Source: Lasiodiplodia sp. COLG20
Lineage: Eukaryota; Ascomycota; Dothideomycetes; Botryosphaeriales; Botryosphaeriaceae
DNA: 64,000 nucleotides
Assembly (NCBI GenBank): GCA_009801085.1
Contig: VNWV01000004.1
Span: forward strand, 2,170,001-2,234,000
Direction: 5' to 3'
This document shows positions 33,333-44,756 of the stretch, piece by piece; position 1 is the first letter of the stretch, and each line of letters starts with the position of its first letter. The notes under the pieces are model-generated. The model did no database searches, was not told the DNA's origin, and saw only the letters and a program-made list of their open reading frames with translations. Position numbers and translations under genes: made by a program.

Positions 33333-34517
33333 ATGCTCGAATCCGCCATCCCCCCACACCTCCAGCGCCCGCGCACCTGCCCCGCGCGCCTGCCCCACGA
33401 CGCCTTCGAGCCGCCCAACGCCGCCTACTGCGCCCGCTTCCCCGACTCCATCACCGACCTCGTCATGGCCACCATCTGCGCCCAAGCGCGCTCCCCCGCC
33501 GCCGAACTCGCCCCCGCTGCCGACGTCCTCGCGCCCGTGATTGCCTTCCTTAAACACGCGGACGGTAAGGGCTATGGTGAGGAGGAGAAGTCGTCCCTGC
33601 GGCCCAGCGCCTTCGACCTCATATCCTTCCGCGACGCCGCCGGCCACCACAACGTCGGCGTCATCGCGTACTGGTCCGGCGGCCGCGCGCGCTTCGAGGA
33701 ATGGGCGGAGGTCAGTGGGTTCGAGGCGTGGTGGCGGGGGCTTGACGATGATGGCTCCTCGCCTGCGTCGCCCACATCTTCAGCCTCATCGGAGGGGAAG
33801 GTGGGGAAGGAGAAGGAAGCTGACGTCGGCTGGTTCCGCGAAGTCTTCTTCCCGACCCTCGACCGCTACGAGACCGTCTTCTCGAACAGGGAGGCAGGCG
33901 AAGAAGGCGCGGCGCGGATGCGGGCGGGCATGAGTGGGCCGGTGCGCGAGCATGTTTATTGGGGGAGCATGCGGGATCGGGTACCGGCGTCGCAGGTGGA
34001 TGGGTTGGAGGGGGAGAAGAACGAGGGGACGGCGATGGTTCGAGAGGGTACTGAGGGGAAGCAGAGTAGCAGCAGGGTGGTTGTGCCGGGGAAGAAGAAC
34101 TTGTGCGTTATCAGATCTGGCCAGGACTGGTCGGCGATGTTGCCGGCGGAGCGGAAGTTGTATCTCGAGACGATGCATCCGGTGCTGGTCAAGGGGATGG
34201 ATTTCCTCAGGGATGAGGGGAGGAGTATTGGGTGCCATAGTTGTCGGTTTGTGGATGAGCTGGATTTGGTGGATGAGAAGAAGGAGACGGAGCGCACGTT
34301 TGGGTTTGCGTTCTTCAACGATATGGAGAGCCTTGAGAAGTGGTCCAAGTCGCATCGCACGCACTTGGATATCTTTGGCCGCTTCTTGCAGTACGTCAAA
34401 GAGCTGGATGGGAACATCTCGTTGCGGCTGTTCCATGAGGTGCTGGTTCTGAAGCAGGAGCAGCAGCTCTTGGAGTACGTTGGGTGTCACCCGCAGACTG
34501 GACTGATGGGTGTTTAA
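33333..34517 (+). CDS. Phenylacetaldoxime dehydratase-like haem protein
   Basis: Single exon, 394 aa. The family (haem-containing aldoxime dehydratase, PF13816) is recognised from REHVYWGSMRDRVPASQVD, GCHSCRFVDELD, ERTFGFAFFNDMESLEKWS and the histidine pair in SKSHRTHLDIFG (His about 341 and 344), followed by RLFHEVLVL. These enzymes dehydrate aldoximes to nitriles using ferrous haem directly bound to substrate; fungal forms have been described in Fusarium. A flexible Ser/Glu/Lys-rich insertion lies at about 138-160. In bacteria the partner is usually a nitrilase or nitrile hydratase next door; none is seen here. The N-terminus RPRTCPARLPHDAFEPP is typical of the family. Confidence 0.93.
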   Translation: MLESAIPPHLQRPRTCPARLPHDAFEPPNAAYCARFPDSITDLVMATICAQARSPAAELAPAADVLAPVIAFLKHADGKGYGEEEKSSLRPSAFDLISFRDAAGHHNVGVIAYWSGGRARFEEWAEVSGFEAWWRGLDDDGSSPASPTSSASSEGKVGKEKEADVGWFREVFFPTLDRYETVFSNREAGEEGAARMRAGMSGPVREHVYWGSMRDRVPASQVDGLEGEKNEGTAMVREGTEGKQSSSRVVVPGKKNLCVIRSGQDWSAMLPAERKLYLETMHPVLVKGMDFLRDEGRSIGCHSCRFVDELDLVDEKKETERTFGFAFFNDMESLEKWSKSHRTHLDIFGRFLQYVKELDGNISLRLFHEVLVLKQEQQLLEYVGCHPQTGLMGV

Positions 34518-35352
34518 GCTAGTAGCTCAATCTCCTTAACCAAATTGAATATCAGATACCCTTAAGTATATGCAGATTATTGAAGCGTGAACATTCCGAG
34601 CATAGCACAAGATCGGTTTGCGCAGTATTGCGACACTAGAGTGTAGCCGAAGAGGTTAGTGAACATGACTGAAAGATGTATCCGGGAACAGAATCATACC
34701 GGTGAGAAATAAAAATACCACGTAATGTAAGCAGCCCTACCTTATAGAAGTCCACTGTGGTTTAGCATGCTCGTTGCAATGGTTGGTACGCTAGGGAAAT
34801 AGTCAGCTAGTAACGAGTCTAGATATAGAGCAGGCCCGGCTCGGATTGGTCGCTTGTTTTTACCAAAAGTAGCTACTTCTGCGAGCTGAAATATTAGCCG
34901 ATTGACTTGGATCATCTAGTAAGCTACCATGCTGAATGCGTACTCCGAAATCGTCTTCCAATGCCCCGCAATTGTCGGACTGACCACACCTATTACTGCT
35001 ATCATACATATACAATTCAATTTAGTTGTGGATCTAGATTTAATATTCATCATCGATAGGCATAGTTGCAGTAACAGCTTCAACGGGGTTTACCGTTGCG
35101 GAACATGCCGGACAACTGTGGCGCGAACTGTGGTAGAGCGCCATTTCCGTTAACAGCGGGACAAAGTACGGTACACAGACAGATCAAGGGTCTCCGCACT
35201 AGTCTGACAGAAATCTGGATCCCACATGGCAGTATAAGTACGGCTCGGTCTAGCTCTCATCCTGGATGATAGGAGGTCCTTATCAAAGTTTTTTCAGACA
35301 CACAAATGAAAGAGCGGTCCAGGCCCAGCACTCATGATCGAACCAATCTGCC
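34518..35352. other. Intergenic region
   Basis: AT-rich, no gene or repeat recognised apart from short chance ORFs. Confidence 0.45.
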
Positions 35353-36064
35353 ATGAGCAGCTCCTCATCAAGCCAGGCCATTTCAGCAGCTCAAGATTCT
35401 ACTTCATCGTTATTGAGCATATCGCCTGGAAGCCAAAATACGCCAGCAACAATGACCACCCAGGCCGGGACCGGGAGTACTCTAGTGGCGACAAGCATAC
35501 AGGATGGGGTTGGAAGAACCGTAACGACAACGATCACAATTGGCGCACCCGAAAAGACAGTGTTGATAACAGTCCCATCACCAACGACTGAGGTCACCAC
35601 AGTCACGGAGAGTGCGTCAGACGGGCAAACGGAGGCTTTCATCACGAACAACGCTTGGACCGGAAGCAACAACACGTCAGAAGGAATCAGCGCACTTCCT
35701 TCCCCTCGGGGTGACGGACTGAGTACAGCTTCAAAGGCAGGCATTTCAGCAGGCGTAGGAGTATGCATACTTCTGTTCATTGGTGCCCTCATACTTTGTC
35801 GGAGGCGGAGGAAGAAGAGAGAGATGCATCGAGACCTATCGGAAAGTGACGAGTGGAATAAGGTTGTATGGGACGGCTCCCAAGTATCTCGTCCAAGGCT
35901 GCATCAATCTCCGGCAAGGCCTGTTGAGATAGTAGAAGCACCCCCGGTTGCGCTGCCAAAGAGTGTTTCTGTAAGTAATCAAGATTAGAAGTCCATCGAT
36001 TTAGTATTTTACTGCTCGCACACAGGTAGCTACTATAGCGCCTGAAACATCGACAGTAAGGTAA
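35353..36064 (+). CDS. Ser/Thr-rich single-pass membrane protein
   Basis: Two exons proposed, 35353-35970 and 36026-36064, giving 218 aa. If the GTAAGT at 35971 is not used, the frame stops at 35988 with 211 aa. The first 130 residues are Ser/Thr-rich and would be heavily O-glycosylated. One helix follows (AGISAGVGVCILLFIGALIL, about 136-156) and then a basic stop-transfer RRRRKKR and a short cytoplasmic tail. This is the layout of fungal Mid2/Wsc-like surface sensors, though no WSC or Cys-rich domain is present. There is no signal peptide at the chosen ATG, so an upstream exon may be missing. Function is unknown. Confidence 0.6.
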
Positions 36065-36100
36065 TGAGATCAGCGTTCCTAAAATTACAACAGTGTACGT

Positions 36101-36165
36101 GAAGCGTTGATCTGGACGTAAATGTACGATATGAATGCGGACAAGGTTATCCGGACAAGAGCTTC
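36101..36165. repeat. Short inverted-repeat element, copy 2
   Basis: Left arm 36101-36125 matches the inner 25 bp of the 30904 element's left arm at 21 of 25 positions. The right arm (36141-36165) shares TCCGGAC and AGCTTC with the other copy's right arm. The internal pairing is weaker, so this looks like an older copy of the same hairpin family. It lies between the 3' ends of two convergent genes. Confidence 0.55.
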
Positions 36166-36234
36166 AGCTCCGCAATTTGTCGTAATACTAAGTGAAACGA
36201 TCTCGTACTACAAGCCACTGAAGATAGCTGGCGA

Positions 36235-37451
36235 CTAAGGCTCAGCAATTTTATAGACAAGCTTCTTCCCGCTGACCTTTCCATCCTTCAGATCCCGCAG
36301 TCCCTCTAGAACACCCTCCAGCCCACCACCCCTGACATCCGGGGGATGCACCTTGAACTTACCCTCCTCCAACAACTTCTCAGTCAGCTTCCAGAATTTC
36401 TTCCCGAACTCATAATCCTCAGCGCTAGCCGGGTAGTCTCCGGGTCCAAAAGGCTTCCAGAAGCCTTCGCCAAAAACGGTATAGGCCATCGTAACCTTCG
36501 CAACAACATCCTCACGCGGAAGCTGAGAACGAGGAGAAAACAATGATCAGCGAGCCTGTTCCCCGTGCAAACAAGTGGGGTTACTCTTACCTCGGTATAC
36601 AAAAGCGCGGCGTACGCGGGCTTCCGCGCCGCCGTATCAGTTGACAGAGCATCAGCGCAGATTTGCGCCGAATTGCCCTCGGAAATGCAGTCGAAGGCGT
36701 AGTACAGCCGGTTCGCGGTGTGCTTGCGGATATCGGTGCCGACGGTGGGCGAGTTGTAGTCGAAGACAGCGTCAGCGCCGATGGCCTTCAGCATGTCGAA
36801 GTTGCGCGGCGAGCTCGTGGCGATGACCTCGAATCCAGACCTGCCAATTTTAACCTCAGTGTCAGCATTCTCAACCCACGATATTCCAGCCTCAAGGCAG
36901 CGAAAGGGTGTTGTTGGCCATCCTCACAACTTAGCAAACTGCACCGCCAGCGTCCCCGTCGCCGTGCTCCCTCCATACACAAGCAGCTTCTCCCGCTCCC
37001 CGTCCACCCCCTCCTGCTTCCCCGGCAGCGGCAGCCCAAGCGTCTGATACACCCCCTGCCCCACCGTCGTCACCCCCACCCCCAGCGTCGCCGCCTGCTC
37101 GGAACTCACCCCCTCCGGGATCTTGAGCGCGATGCCCTCGTTCGCGACGAGGTACTCGGCAAACGAGCCGTCTTCCTTGTTGCTGATGTTGCCGCCGTGC
37201 GTCCACCCGGCGACGCGGTCGCCCGGCTTGAAGCGTGAGTCGGGGTTCGCGGCGGTCACGATGCCGGCGTAGTCGCAGCCGGAGGTGCAGCCCGCCGTGC
37301 CCGAGAAGGCCCAGATGTGCTTCCAGTCGGTGGGGTTGAGGGCGACGGCGATGGTTTTGACGAGGATGTGGCCTGGGCGGAGGGAGGGGAGGGGGGCGGA
37401 GGTGACGGCGGCGGTGCCGTCGGCGATTTTGAGGGCGCGCATGGTGGACAT
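36235..37451 (-). CDS. Zinc-independent medium-chain reductase (ToxD/enoyl reductase-like)
   Basis: Three minus-strand exons: 37451-36931, 36840-36591, 36522-36235; 352 aa. The N-terminal GroES-like part has VALNPTDWKHI and GCDYAGIV, hallmarks of the quinone-oxidoreductase/ToxD branch that lacks the zinc-binding Cys. The cofactor site shows LLVYGGSTATGTLAVQFAK, joined across the first intron to SGFEVIATSSPRNF, a NADPH-type Rossmann fold. Related proteins serve as trans-enoyl reductases next to polyketide synthases, or as detoxifying quinone reductases. No synthase is in this window, so I leave the substrate open. Length is normal. Confidence 0.88.
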
Positions 37452-38399
37452 TTTGGGGGAGCTGAGAGGGGTGTGTTAGTGAGGTGAAGGAGTTGGTTGT
37501 GAGTGGTGGTCTATGGGGAATTGGGAGTGTGAACTGAGAGGTTTGTTTGGATTGAGACTCTTGAGGGCTGTCACGGGCAGCTAGGAAGAGGTGCAAGACA
37601 AAATAGGCAAGCAAAAATTTAAAAGACCTTGTTTCAAGTACTAACGGGAAAGCGGTAGGAATTGAAGCCCGGGAGTGTAAAGTAAAGGGGTCAACAGTCG
37701 TTGCAAAACGGAGATCAAATGCTTCAGACCTGAGGTGGGATTATTCGTGAAACTCTGAGAGACTACTTAAATGATACTCTGAGGACATACAAGGTAACTT
37801 GGCTCACATGCATCTGATTGGATCACAATGTTCGATGCGCTCATAACCAGCTGACAAATAGATTCTGTGCGCTCATCCTTCGCCTTGGCACTGTCGTTGC
37901 TTACGAATCTTTTCGATTTGGCAAAGCGCATGGGGAAAATCTTATTAGGTAACGTTAAAGGCGTTAATGGTCGGAGATAAATAGAGAAGTAGGATCTATA
38001 CCGATGGGATATCCATAACGCCGGAGCAACTCCACCTTCCGGAGCCACAACGTCTATTACAAGCGACCATGTTGATAGCGCCTATTTACCATGCTTAGTT
38101 ATTTTCCATCTCGAAGGTAGAAAAATGCGACAAGATTAAGAATTGCGCAACTAAAAGCAAGACGCGGGCTGTGTGTGATGTTCAGTTTCCATTTCGGCAA
38201 ACCTTCTTTCAGCCCCCAACTTCGGTATGACAATGAGCTCATCTATGAGCTCGACACCCCATAAATCATGTTTTGAGCTTAGAAATCAAAACCAATTTCT
38301 AAGCACGACTCCAAATTTCCCTCACGGCATCCCTCCCGGCCCCCCAAGATAAGTACCGACTAACTAATCAATAGCATCCTCCTGCATCCCACCTCCACA
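37452..38399. promoter_or_regulatory. Shared upstream region of the divergent reductase and SDR genes
   Basis: About 950 bp between divergent starts at 37451 (minus) and 38400 (plus). No gene supported. Short ORFs at 37767-38048 look like chance or a very old relic. Confidence 0.4.
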
Positions 38400-39411
38400 A
38401 TGGCGCCACAACCAGTAACCGGCAACCGCCTCCTCAACAAAGTTGCTATCGTTACCGGCGCCTCCTCCGGCCTCGGCCGCGCCATTGCTCTGCGATATGC
38501 GGCTGAAGGTGCTAAGCTTGTCTGCGCGGATCTGACGCCCTTGGCCCGCCCGAAGGCTTCGGGTGAGACTGAGGTCGAGACGCATAAATTAATCCAGCAA
38601 AGCGGCGGTGAGGCTGAGTTCGTGAAGGCGGACGTGGGGGATGCGGGGGAGATGGAGGCGTTGGTGGATAAGACGGTGCGGTTGTTTGGAAGGGTTGATG
38701 TGTAAGAGACTCCTTTTGTTGCTCCTGCGCGTTCAAAATTGGATGTACTGATGGCCATTTGCAGCATGGTGAACAATGCTGGCGTGGCGTATGAGGCTGT
38801 GACGCCCGCGGTGCTGCATCTCACTGAGGATCGGGTGTGGGATGATACGATGCGGATCAATGCTCGGTCGGTGTTTTTGGGGTGCAAACATGCAATTGCG
38901 CAGATGCTCAAGCAGGAACCCCATGGGTCGGGGGATCGTGGGTGGATCATCAACATTTCTTCGGTCATGGGGCTTGTAGCGGGGATACAAAATCGTAAGT
39001 CACTTTGTAATACGAACAGCAAGGGCCACAGGCGTGGTTAACCAAAAGACAATGTCAGCATCTTACTGTGCTTCCAAGGGCGCAGTGATGAGCCTGACCA
39101 GGCAAGTTGCCTGTGACTATGCAGAACACCGCATTCACTGCAATGCCATATGTCCTGGTTGTAAGCATTCCACGAGCAGGAGCACACATGATTGGGAACA
39201 TGCTGACAAGGTAACAGACACGCGAACTGCTATCTTTGAAGAGACGATTTCAAATTTGACCTCTCTAGATGTCTTGCAGAGGAGACATCCTTTTGGTGGT
39301 CCAGGAGTGCCAGATGACATCGCAAAGGTTGCGATCATGTTTGCAAGCGATGACGCAAGCTGGATTACTGGAGTCAATCTCCCGGTGGATGGTGGATATA
39401 CTGCTCGGTAA
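38400..39411 (+). CDS. Classical short-chain dehydrogenase/reductase
   Basis: Four exons: 38400-38701, 38765-38994, 39059-39160, 39218-39411; 275 aa. The NAD(P) motif TGASSGLG is at about residues 19-26. NNAG appears after the first splice, ISSVMG holds the catalytic serine region, and SYCASK gives Tyr about 180 and Lys about 184. CPGYTRTAIFEET and a C-terminal SWITGVNLPVDGGYTAR complete a standard single-domain SDR. The third acceptor was set at 39058 because it restores the family sequence PSYCASKG. Divergent from the medium-chain reductase, so the two could be co-regulated. A detached copy of its last 32 codons lies at 46016-46111. Confidence 0.93.
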
Positions 39412-39792
39412 CAATGACACGGCATCCATAGATGAGTTGATATGTTGACGTGCCATCGAATAAATGATGTTGACAGAGCTAAAGCAAAATACAATTCAAA
39501 CCTGTTGCATTGACGTAGCCTCCAATTTGTTCGAATCAGGATTATGTGTATGAAATAAGGGAAATTGAAACAATGGTCCTCAAAAGTGGGCATATGAGCG
39601 CCACATGCTAGTAATTGCCGTTTTTAGCCGATAGCTTGTAGTATCTGATATAATGCAATAAGGTTGGTGAAAATTTCTGTTACCGGGAAATGTAAAACAG
39701 ATGAGACACAGCATTTAGGAAACAGTCTTAGCTGTATCTCAAATGAAACACAAACGAAGGCAGGTAAGGCTTGTTAGTTCAATTCAACTTAC

Positions 39793-39984
39793 CCGGCCAT
39801 TGCAACAAAAATTCCATGACTCCTCGCCGTTGGAAATATTGACAGTGTTGCTTCGAAGAGAAACATGACCAAAAGTACATACAATAGTAATTTTCACTCC
39901 AGTTCTGGCCCCCGAGAAAGAGAGCACCACAGTTGGAGCTGCAAACAAGCCTATTCCCGTAGCAGACCGAGCCGAGCAATGCAT
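39793..39984 (-). pseudogene. Relic of a DUF6594 C-terminus
   Basis: Minus-strand sequence resembles the C-terminal part of the DUF6594 gene at 44757-45773. GLFAAPTVVLSFSGARTGVK here corresponds to GLFVAPIVALSFSSDRIGVK there. The copy then loses frame by one base before an IFVAMAG-like end and the same intron donor GTAAGTT. No upstream half is present, so this is a degraded fragment. Confidence 0.65.
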
Positions 39985-40193
39985 TTTTGAACTAGGCGAA
40001 ACACTTTATGAATTGCCAAGTCCCTCGCCTTTTCGAGCTGATTTAGGAAGGCGTCTATTTCAATTTAGGCAGGCGCTAGTTTTAGCGTGTCCCAAACGTG
40101 AATCCTAACGTGATTCTCTTAGTCCTATGATATACTTACGAAGGACAAGGAATTGATGCGGAATGTGTCCTTGCGCATTGCTGCGGTCTCTCT

Positions 40194-40201
40194 TATATAA
40201 A
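40194..40201 (+). promoter_or_regulatory. TATA box of the small secreted protein gene
   Basis: TATATAAA lies 174 bp upstream of the start codon. The leader contains a probable 5' UTR intron at 40259-40325 (GTAAGT to ACAG), which makes the spliced leader about 80-90 nt. Confidence 0.55.
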
Positions 40202-40374
40202 GTGCGTTCCTCTCATTGACCATTTCGAACACTCTAAGCTACCTCGAGCTAACGATTCGTAAGTATAATCCTACACCTACAGCTTCAGAGCATGTTGACT
40301 GTTCATTATTTTCTTCAACATACAGAGTAGCTGATGCCACGTATTATTCGATTTAGGTCCGACACATCATCACA

Positions 40375-40731
40375 ATGAAGACAACCTATGCGCTCACCTT
40401 GCTTCCCCTTCTTTTCAGCAAGGCCCTAGCCGGCTGCTCTCGGATTGCCAACGAGGAAGGAGAAGCTCTTACGGAGGTGACAGGGTGCACTTGGGACGCC
40501 GCTCTTAGCTGGTGCAACTTTCCGGGCTACGAGGCTGCCATCCAGCCCCGACAGCAAGGTGCTGTCATCGATATCAATGACACTCGGGATATCAGCTTCA
40601 AGCTGACGACCCAAACCGAAGTCGCCACCATCGACACCTTCTACTTCTTCTGTACTGGGGGAACCGAGCAAGAGTTCGTCATATTTGACTCGCCTGCTCA
40701 AATGCTCCTTAACGCTAGGGTTGTTGCCTAG
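40375..40731 (+). CDS. Small secreted cysteine-containing protein
   Basis: 118 aa, single exon. The N-terminus is a clean signal peptide (KTTYALTLLPLLFSKALA, cleavage likely before GCSRI). Four cysteines remain in the mature chain (about residues 21, 39, 48 and 94), enough for two disulphides. No family is recognised. A TATA box, a probable spliced leader, and isolation in a gene-poor, decaying region are features shared by many fungal effector-like or secreted stress proteins, but that is inference. A frameshift or missing 3' exon cannot be excluded. Confidence 0.65.
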   Translation: MKTTYALTLLPLLFSKALAGCSRIANEEGEALTEVTGCTWDAALSWCNFPGYEAAIQPRQQGAVIDINDTRDISFKLTTQTEVATIDTFYFFCTGGTEQEFVIFDSPAQMLLNARVVA

Positions 40732-42364
40732 GCGTTACGACCCAGAGAGACGGGCCCACCCAAAGTGGCCAATGACATCCCCTCAAGAAGATGCGCCCCG
40801 TTACGGCCACTGGCCACCCATGGACCACACCAACACCACAGTCTGGCCAACCAAGTGGTCATCCATAGTACACTTGTATGCAGTAGATAGGACCCTCGTG
40901 GTCAATTCCAATCATTGATTCGTACCTACCTTGTTTACCTTCCTTGCCTGGCTACGGCTGCTATCCTCTGCACGCAGTGTCCAGTGACATTCCGATAGCG
41001 GTAGCGAACCTCAGGATGCTGCGCATCCAGTCGACGTCTCCTGACTCCTTGTTTACTCGTGTCCCCTCCCCCGAGGCCCAGCGTAACATGATGGCCGTTC
41101 GGTTGGAACGGGTCAACAGATCGTTCACATCTTAGTAGTCCCGGGAGTTGGAACGGTGCTGGGACTTTCTTCAAATAGCTCTCTACAAATAGAATGCTTC
41201 ACTCTGATGAGGTCCTAGGTAGCAGTAATCTGGCCGAGGTGCGCCCTGCGAGTTTCATGCGAATCCACTCTCGGATTACTGTGTAAGTACCGAGCTATAC
41301 GAGCGTGGGAGCACAATCGCCGATACCGCAGATTAGCCGCTATGTTGCGCTCGATTACTTCTAATTACAGTAAGTGCGTTAGGAACATGCCCGTAATAAC
41401 TCGCAGCATGGGCCCTCGAACACGTCTGGAAGCAATTCTGCACTTCGGTGACCTCCGTGAGAACACGAGACAGCATTTTATAGTGCGAGAATCTCGCTCC
41501 ACCTTTGATCAGGCCTGTAGACTTCGCGCCTATGCAAAGCAAGTTGTGAGCAATACGACTTTTACCGGCTACACAATCCGGTCAGAAAATTACAACGTAA
41601 TCATTTATAAGCAGACGACTCAGCATGGAGCGTTTAAAGTTATTCGTTACTGACTAGGTGCGTCTAGCCCAACAAGAACTGCGGGGCCTGCTCCTAGCAT
41701 CAGGCGACTCCACGCTTACCTCGCCACGCTAAAAGGAAAACACGCACTGCTATCAATCAAGAACGCAAATATTTGTAGCCGCAATTTAGGAAATGCTTTC
41801 GAGAGTTACCAAACCCACTGCAGAATCTGGAATGCCAAATTAAGCGCCATTGCCCGATTCGAACACTTTCCATCCCAATTCAGTTACAGCCCATCCGCCA
41901 TACAGGGTTGCAATTGCAAAAAGGCAATCGATCAAGTCCCCAGAATTCACCGAGATCACCTCCTAAGGCGAGCGATTCAGTTTCTGAAATCGACCATACG
42001 ACCGTGCGGGCGGACTAGAATTGGAGGGACGGTATAGCCGTCGCTTGATCAATAAACAATGTTGGGCTGATAAATGAGGCAAGCCGGCAATGGAAGAAAG
42101 GTGTGGCAATGTACTGAAGGCTCTTAGATTTCCACAGAAGACCTCGTAGACCAATCCGATCCAAAACTATACATGATAGGATATCGAGTGAGCCTTTTGA
42201 TTAAAACTGAATGCATTTATCGAACTAGTTAATAGAACTTAAGATCATCATTAGAATGAAAAGCGAATTAAATCTGCGGTCTGCCTATACCAAGCGAGAG
42301 ATAAATGTACAGAGAGCCTTGAGTCCCATCAAAGACAGCTGGGGCCAACGAATACAAGGCACAT
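40732..42364. other. Gene-poor interval
   Basis: About 1.6 kb with no supported gene. One open frame at 41342-41653 (inner Met giving about 90 aa) has no motif I recognise. The rest is AT-rich with scattered stops. Confidence 0.4.
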
Positions 42365-43873
42365 TCAGCATTCATGCGATCGTCCTGGCACTTCCTCCCC
42401 TCCTTCAAAGGCCGTGAGTGAGTCCTGGATAAGGCCGTCCGATGCTGTGATGCCTGTCGTAGAATCTGGGTGCCATTTGACCGGACTACCACGCTCTGAT
42501 ATTTGATGCAGGGCTTCCTTTCTCAGAACCGGTATGATCGAGTTCAGCATGTCGCGCTGGTGAGTTCGAGCCTTTTCCTTGTCTTCGAGATCTAGATCTG
42601 GTGGCCGCCAGTTCAAGTAGATCTTCTGGTGGGATGCAGGTTCAACAAAACACCCCGGGTGGTTTCGTATGTAGAGCAGACAACAGTAGCAGGCGGGTTT
42701 GCTGCAGCCGATATACCGGTCTGAGTCGACAAAGGGCAATCGCTTGGTGTAAAAATGCTCAAGAAGATTAATCTCGCAATGGACGCGTGGTAAGAAATTC
42801 CGATCTTTGTAGAACGACATGAAACGAGAATATAGTCCGAATTTCTTAGACATGTGAGCGAGCATCAACTGATAGCGAGCAACTTCATCTTTTGCGTTGG
42901 ATGGAAGCATGCGAACGACAATGCTATCGAAATTCGTCTTAGCATCTGTCGGCGGCGGGTGCTGTGAAGGTGGTGGCGTTTCCACACAGCGGATTTCGTA
43001 GCCCTCAAAAAGGTAAGGGAGTCTTCTAGCGGAAGCAACCAAGTATGTCGTAGCATGAAAGTGGAAGCCTAACCGTCCTATATAGTGTTTCGCCTGCTCG
43101 AACGGATTTGATCGTAGATTTTTGTCGTTGCAGTAGAGGTGCTTCTGGCTCCAAACGCCAAGCTGTCTCATCTGAGGTGCTTTCCGTGCTTCATAGCACG
43201 ACTGACAAAGCAGTGACGGGTCCGCAGGATCGAATTTGAAAAGTTCAAGCCAGGCAAAGAGGTCTTGATCTTGTTTTGTTAGTTCATCACTAAGGACCAA
43301 CTAGGCTTTGAACATACCGTTGTCAAGACCTTGCCTAGATAGCAAGGCGAAACAACTTTGCAGGCACCGAGCCAGGCATGACCAGTACTTCTTAACCCGG
43401 CTTCGGGCAAAGAGAACGAAGTCCCTGGATAGTAATCGAGCCTCTTCGGATGCATCTCTTTCTGGGGCTTGAGCTATATCCCGTAGTTTCCTCAAAGTTC
43501 TGTCTAGGAAGCTTGTCACCTTCTGACTAGGATTTTTGTTTGCGCTAGTCCAAAAGACCGGGCCTTGCGGCGTTGCCTCTAACGCGATCGATGTGACCGT
43601 CTCACCACCTTTTTCGTAATCGCAGGTGTACGCTAAGCAGTCAAGAAAAGTCCTACGTAGCTGGCAATTTGAGAGATCGGCCGGTTTCCCATGTGCTAAC
43701 CGAGAGATGCGCTCGCCTCTTGTTTGGCCTAGGACGCGGAGAAGGACAAGTGGCTCGTAAAAGCGACTCAGAAGGCGTTGTTGCGAGTTCGTTCGGGGTT
43801 CACCAGAGGTCTGCGCTCCTGGTGAGCAGCAATCACTAGCGTCGGTAGATCTCGACTTCTTGCGTCGTGTCAT
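42365..43873 (-). CDS. OTT_1508-like nucleic-acid deaminase family protein
   Basis: Two minus-strand exons, 43873-43318 and 43269-42365; 486 aa. The deaminase core is clear: VHCEINLLEHFY supplies the H-x-E motif (His about 349, Glu about 351), and DRYIGCSKPACYCCLLYI supplies the zinc cysteines (Cys about 374, 379, 381-382), followed by HPGCFVEPASHQKIYLNWRPP. This is the fungal expansion of the cytidine-deaminase-like superfamily (PF14441). Members of related clades act on nucleic acids in conflict systems, but no substrate is established for the fungal proteins as far as I know. The N-terminal 200 residues are basic and helical. Both catalytic motifs are intact. Confidence 0.87.
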
Positions 43874-44756
43874 TGTGAAGAAATTGAAATATAAGATACT
43901 GGTCTAGAGAGATGTCAGCAATGGCCAAGGGAGCACGACATGCTCGTATTATACGAAGCTGTCTTGGGATCGCGATCAAGGGTGCAATTATCGCATCTGT
44001 CTTATCTGGGTGCCCTCAGATGTTCTGTCCAACCTGGTTGGCAATCCGAGCTATCACATGCGAAGGTGGAGTAGTAAATCCGTGAGAATCCGATTCAACA
44101 TGCACTTGGAGTAAGATGCTGCTTCGTTGAGAGCCATTGGCCTTCCGGCGTAGCAGCTCAGTCAAGCTAAACTATATTTCGCGAGTGATCCGGGAAAAGG
44201 CAAACTATTTCGTCCACTACCCCGCACTTCCGCCTTCCGTAAGCTTTTAGACTCTAGGTGTAATAAGCTAGAACAAATCGAACGATACTAAGTACAAGCG
44301 TATGTAAAATTAGAAACTATATTGGCAGACAAGTGCGAACTTCTGTTACTCCGGTAAAACATGTAACGTTATAGCCTCCATGGATGGAAAGAGTTCTCGT
44401 ATTGGCGTAAGGTAGAGACACAAGAAAGTTTTGAAAGCGTTACATTGAGATAGAACCCTTTCAGCTAATAGCAGAAGAAGGGGGAAATGAATAACCATCC
44501 TTAAATCTAGAGATGGATAAACTATATCTCATAAGTGTCTGTCCCGGCCCGTGTGAAGTATAACAACATCAGCTGATGTTCCCTAGAAACACTACTAAAA
44601 CTGCGCAATATCTAGTAGAATGCGGTGCTGTTAGCGAAAAATCCTCTTAGAGATAATTTACGGCAAGGAAAATTCAAGTAGGGACATCTAGCTTATGTGA
44701 ATAGCTGTGTAGTAAAAAAATAAATGAGGAACATAAGTTTGTGAGAGACTTTCAAC
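43874..44756. other. AT-rich interval
   Basis: No gene recognised. It includes the promoter of the deaminase gene at its left end and the 3' flank of the DUF6594 pseudogene at its right. Confidence 0.45.

Noticed and set aside
41342..41653. Short plus-strand open frame with inner Met
   Set aside because: Possible small gene, but no signal peptide, domain or promoter evidence; left in the interval description.
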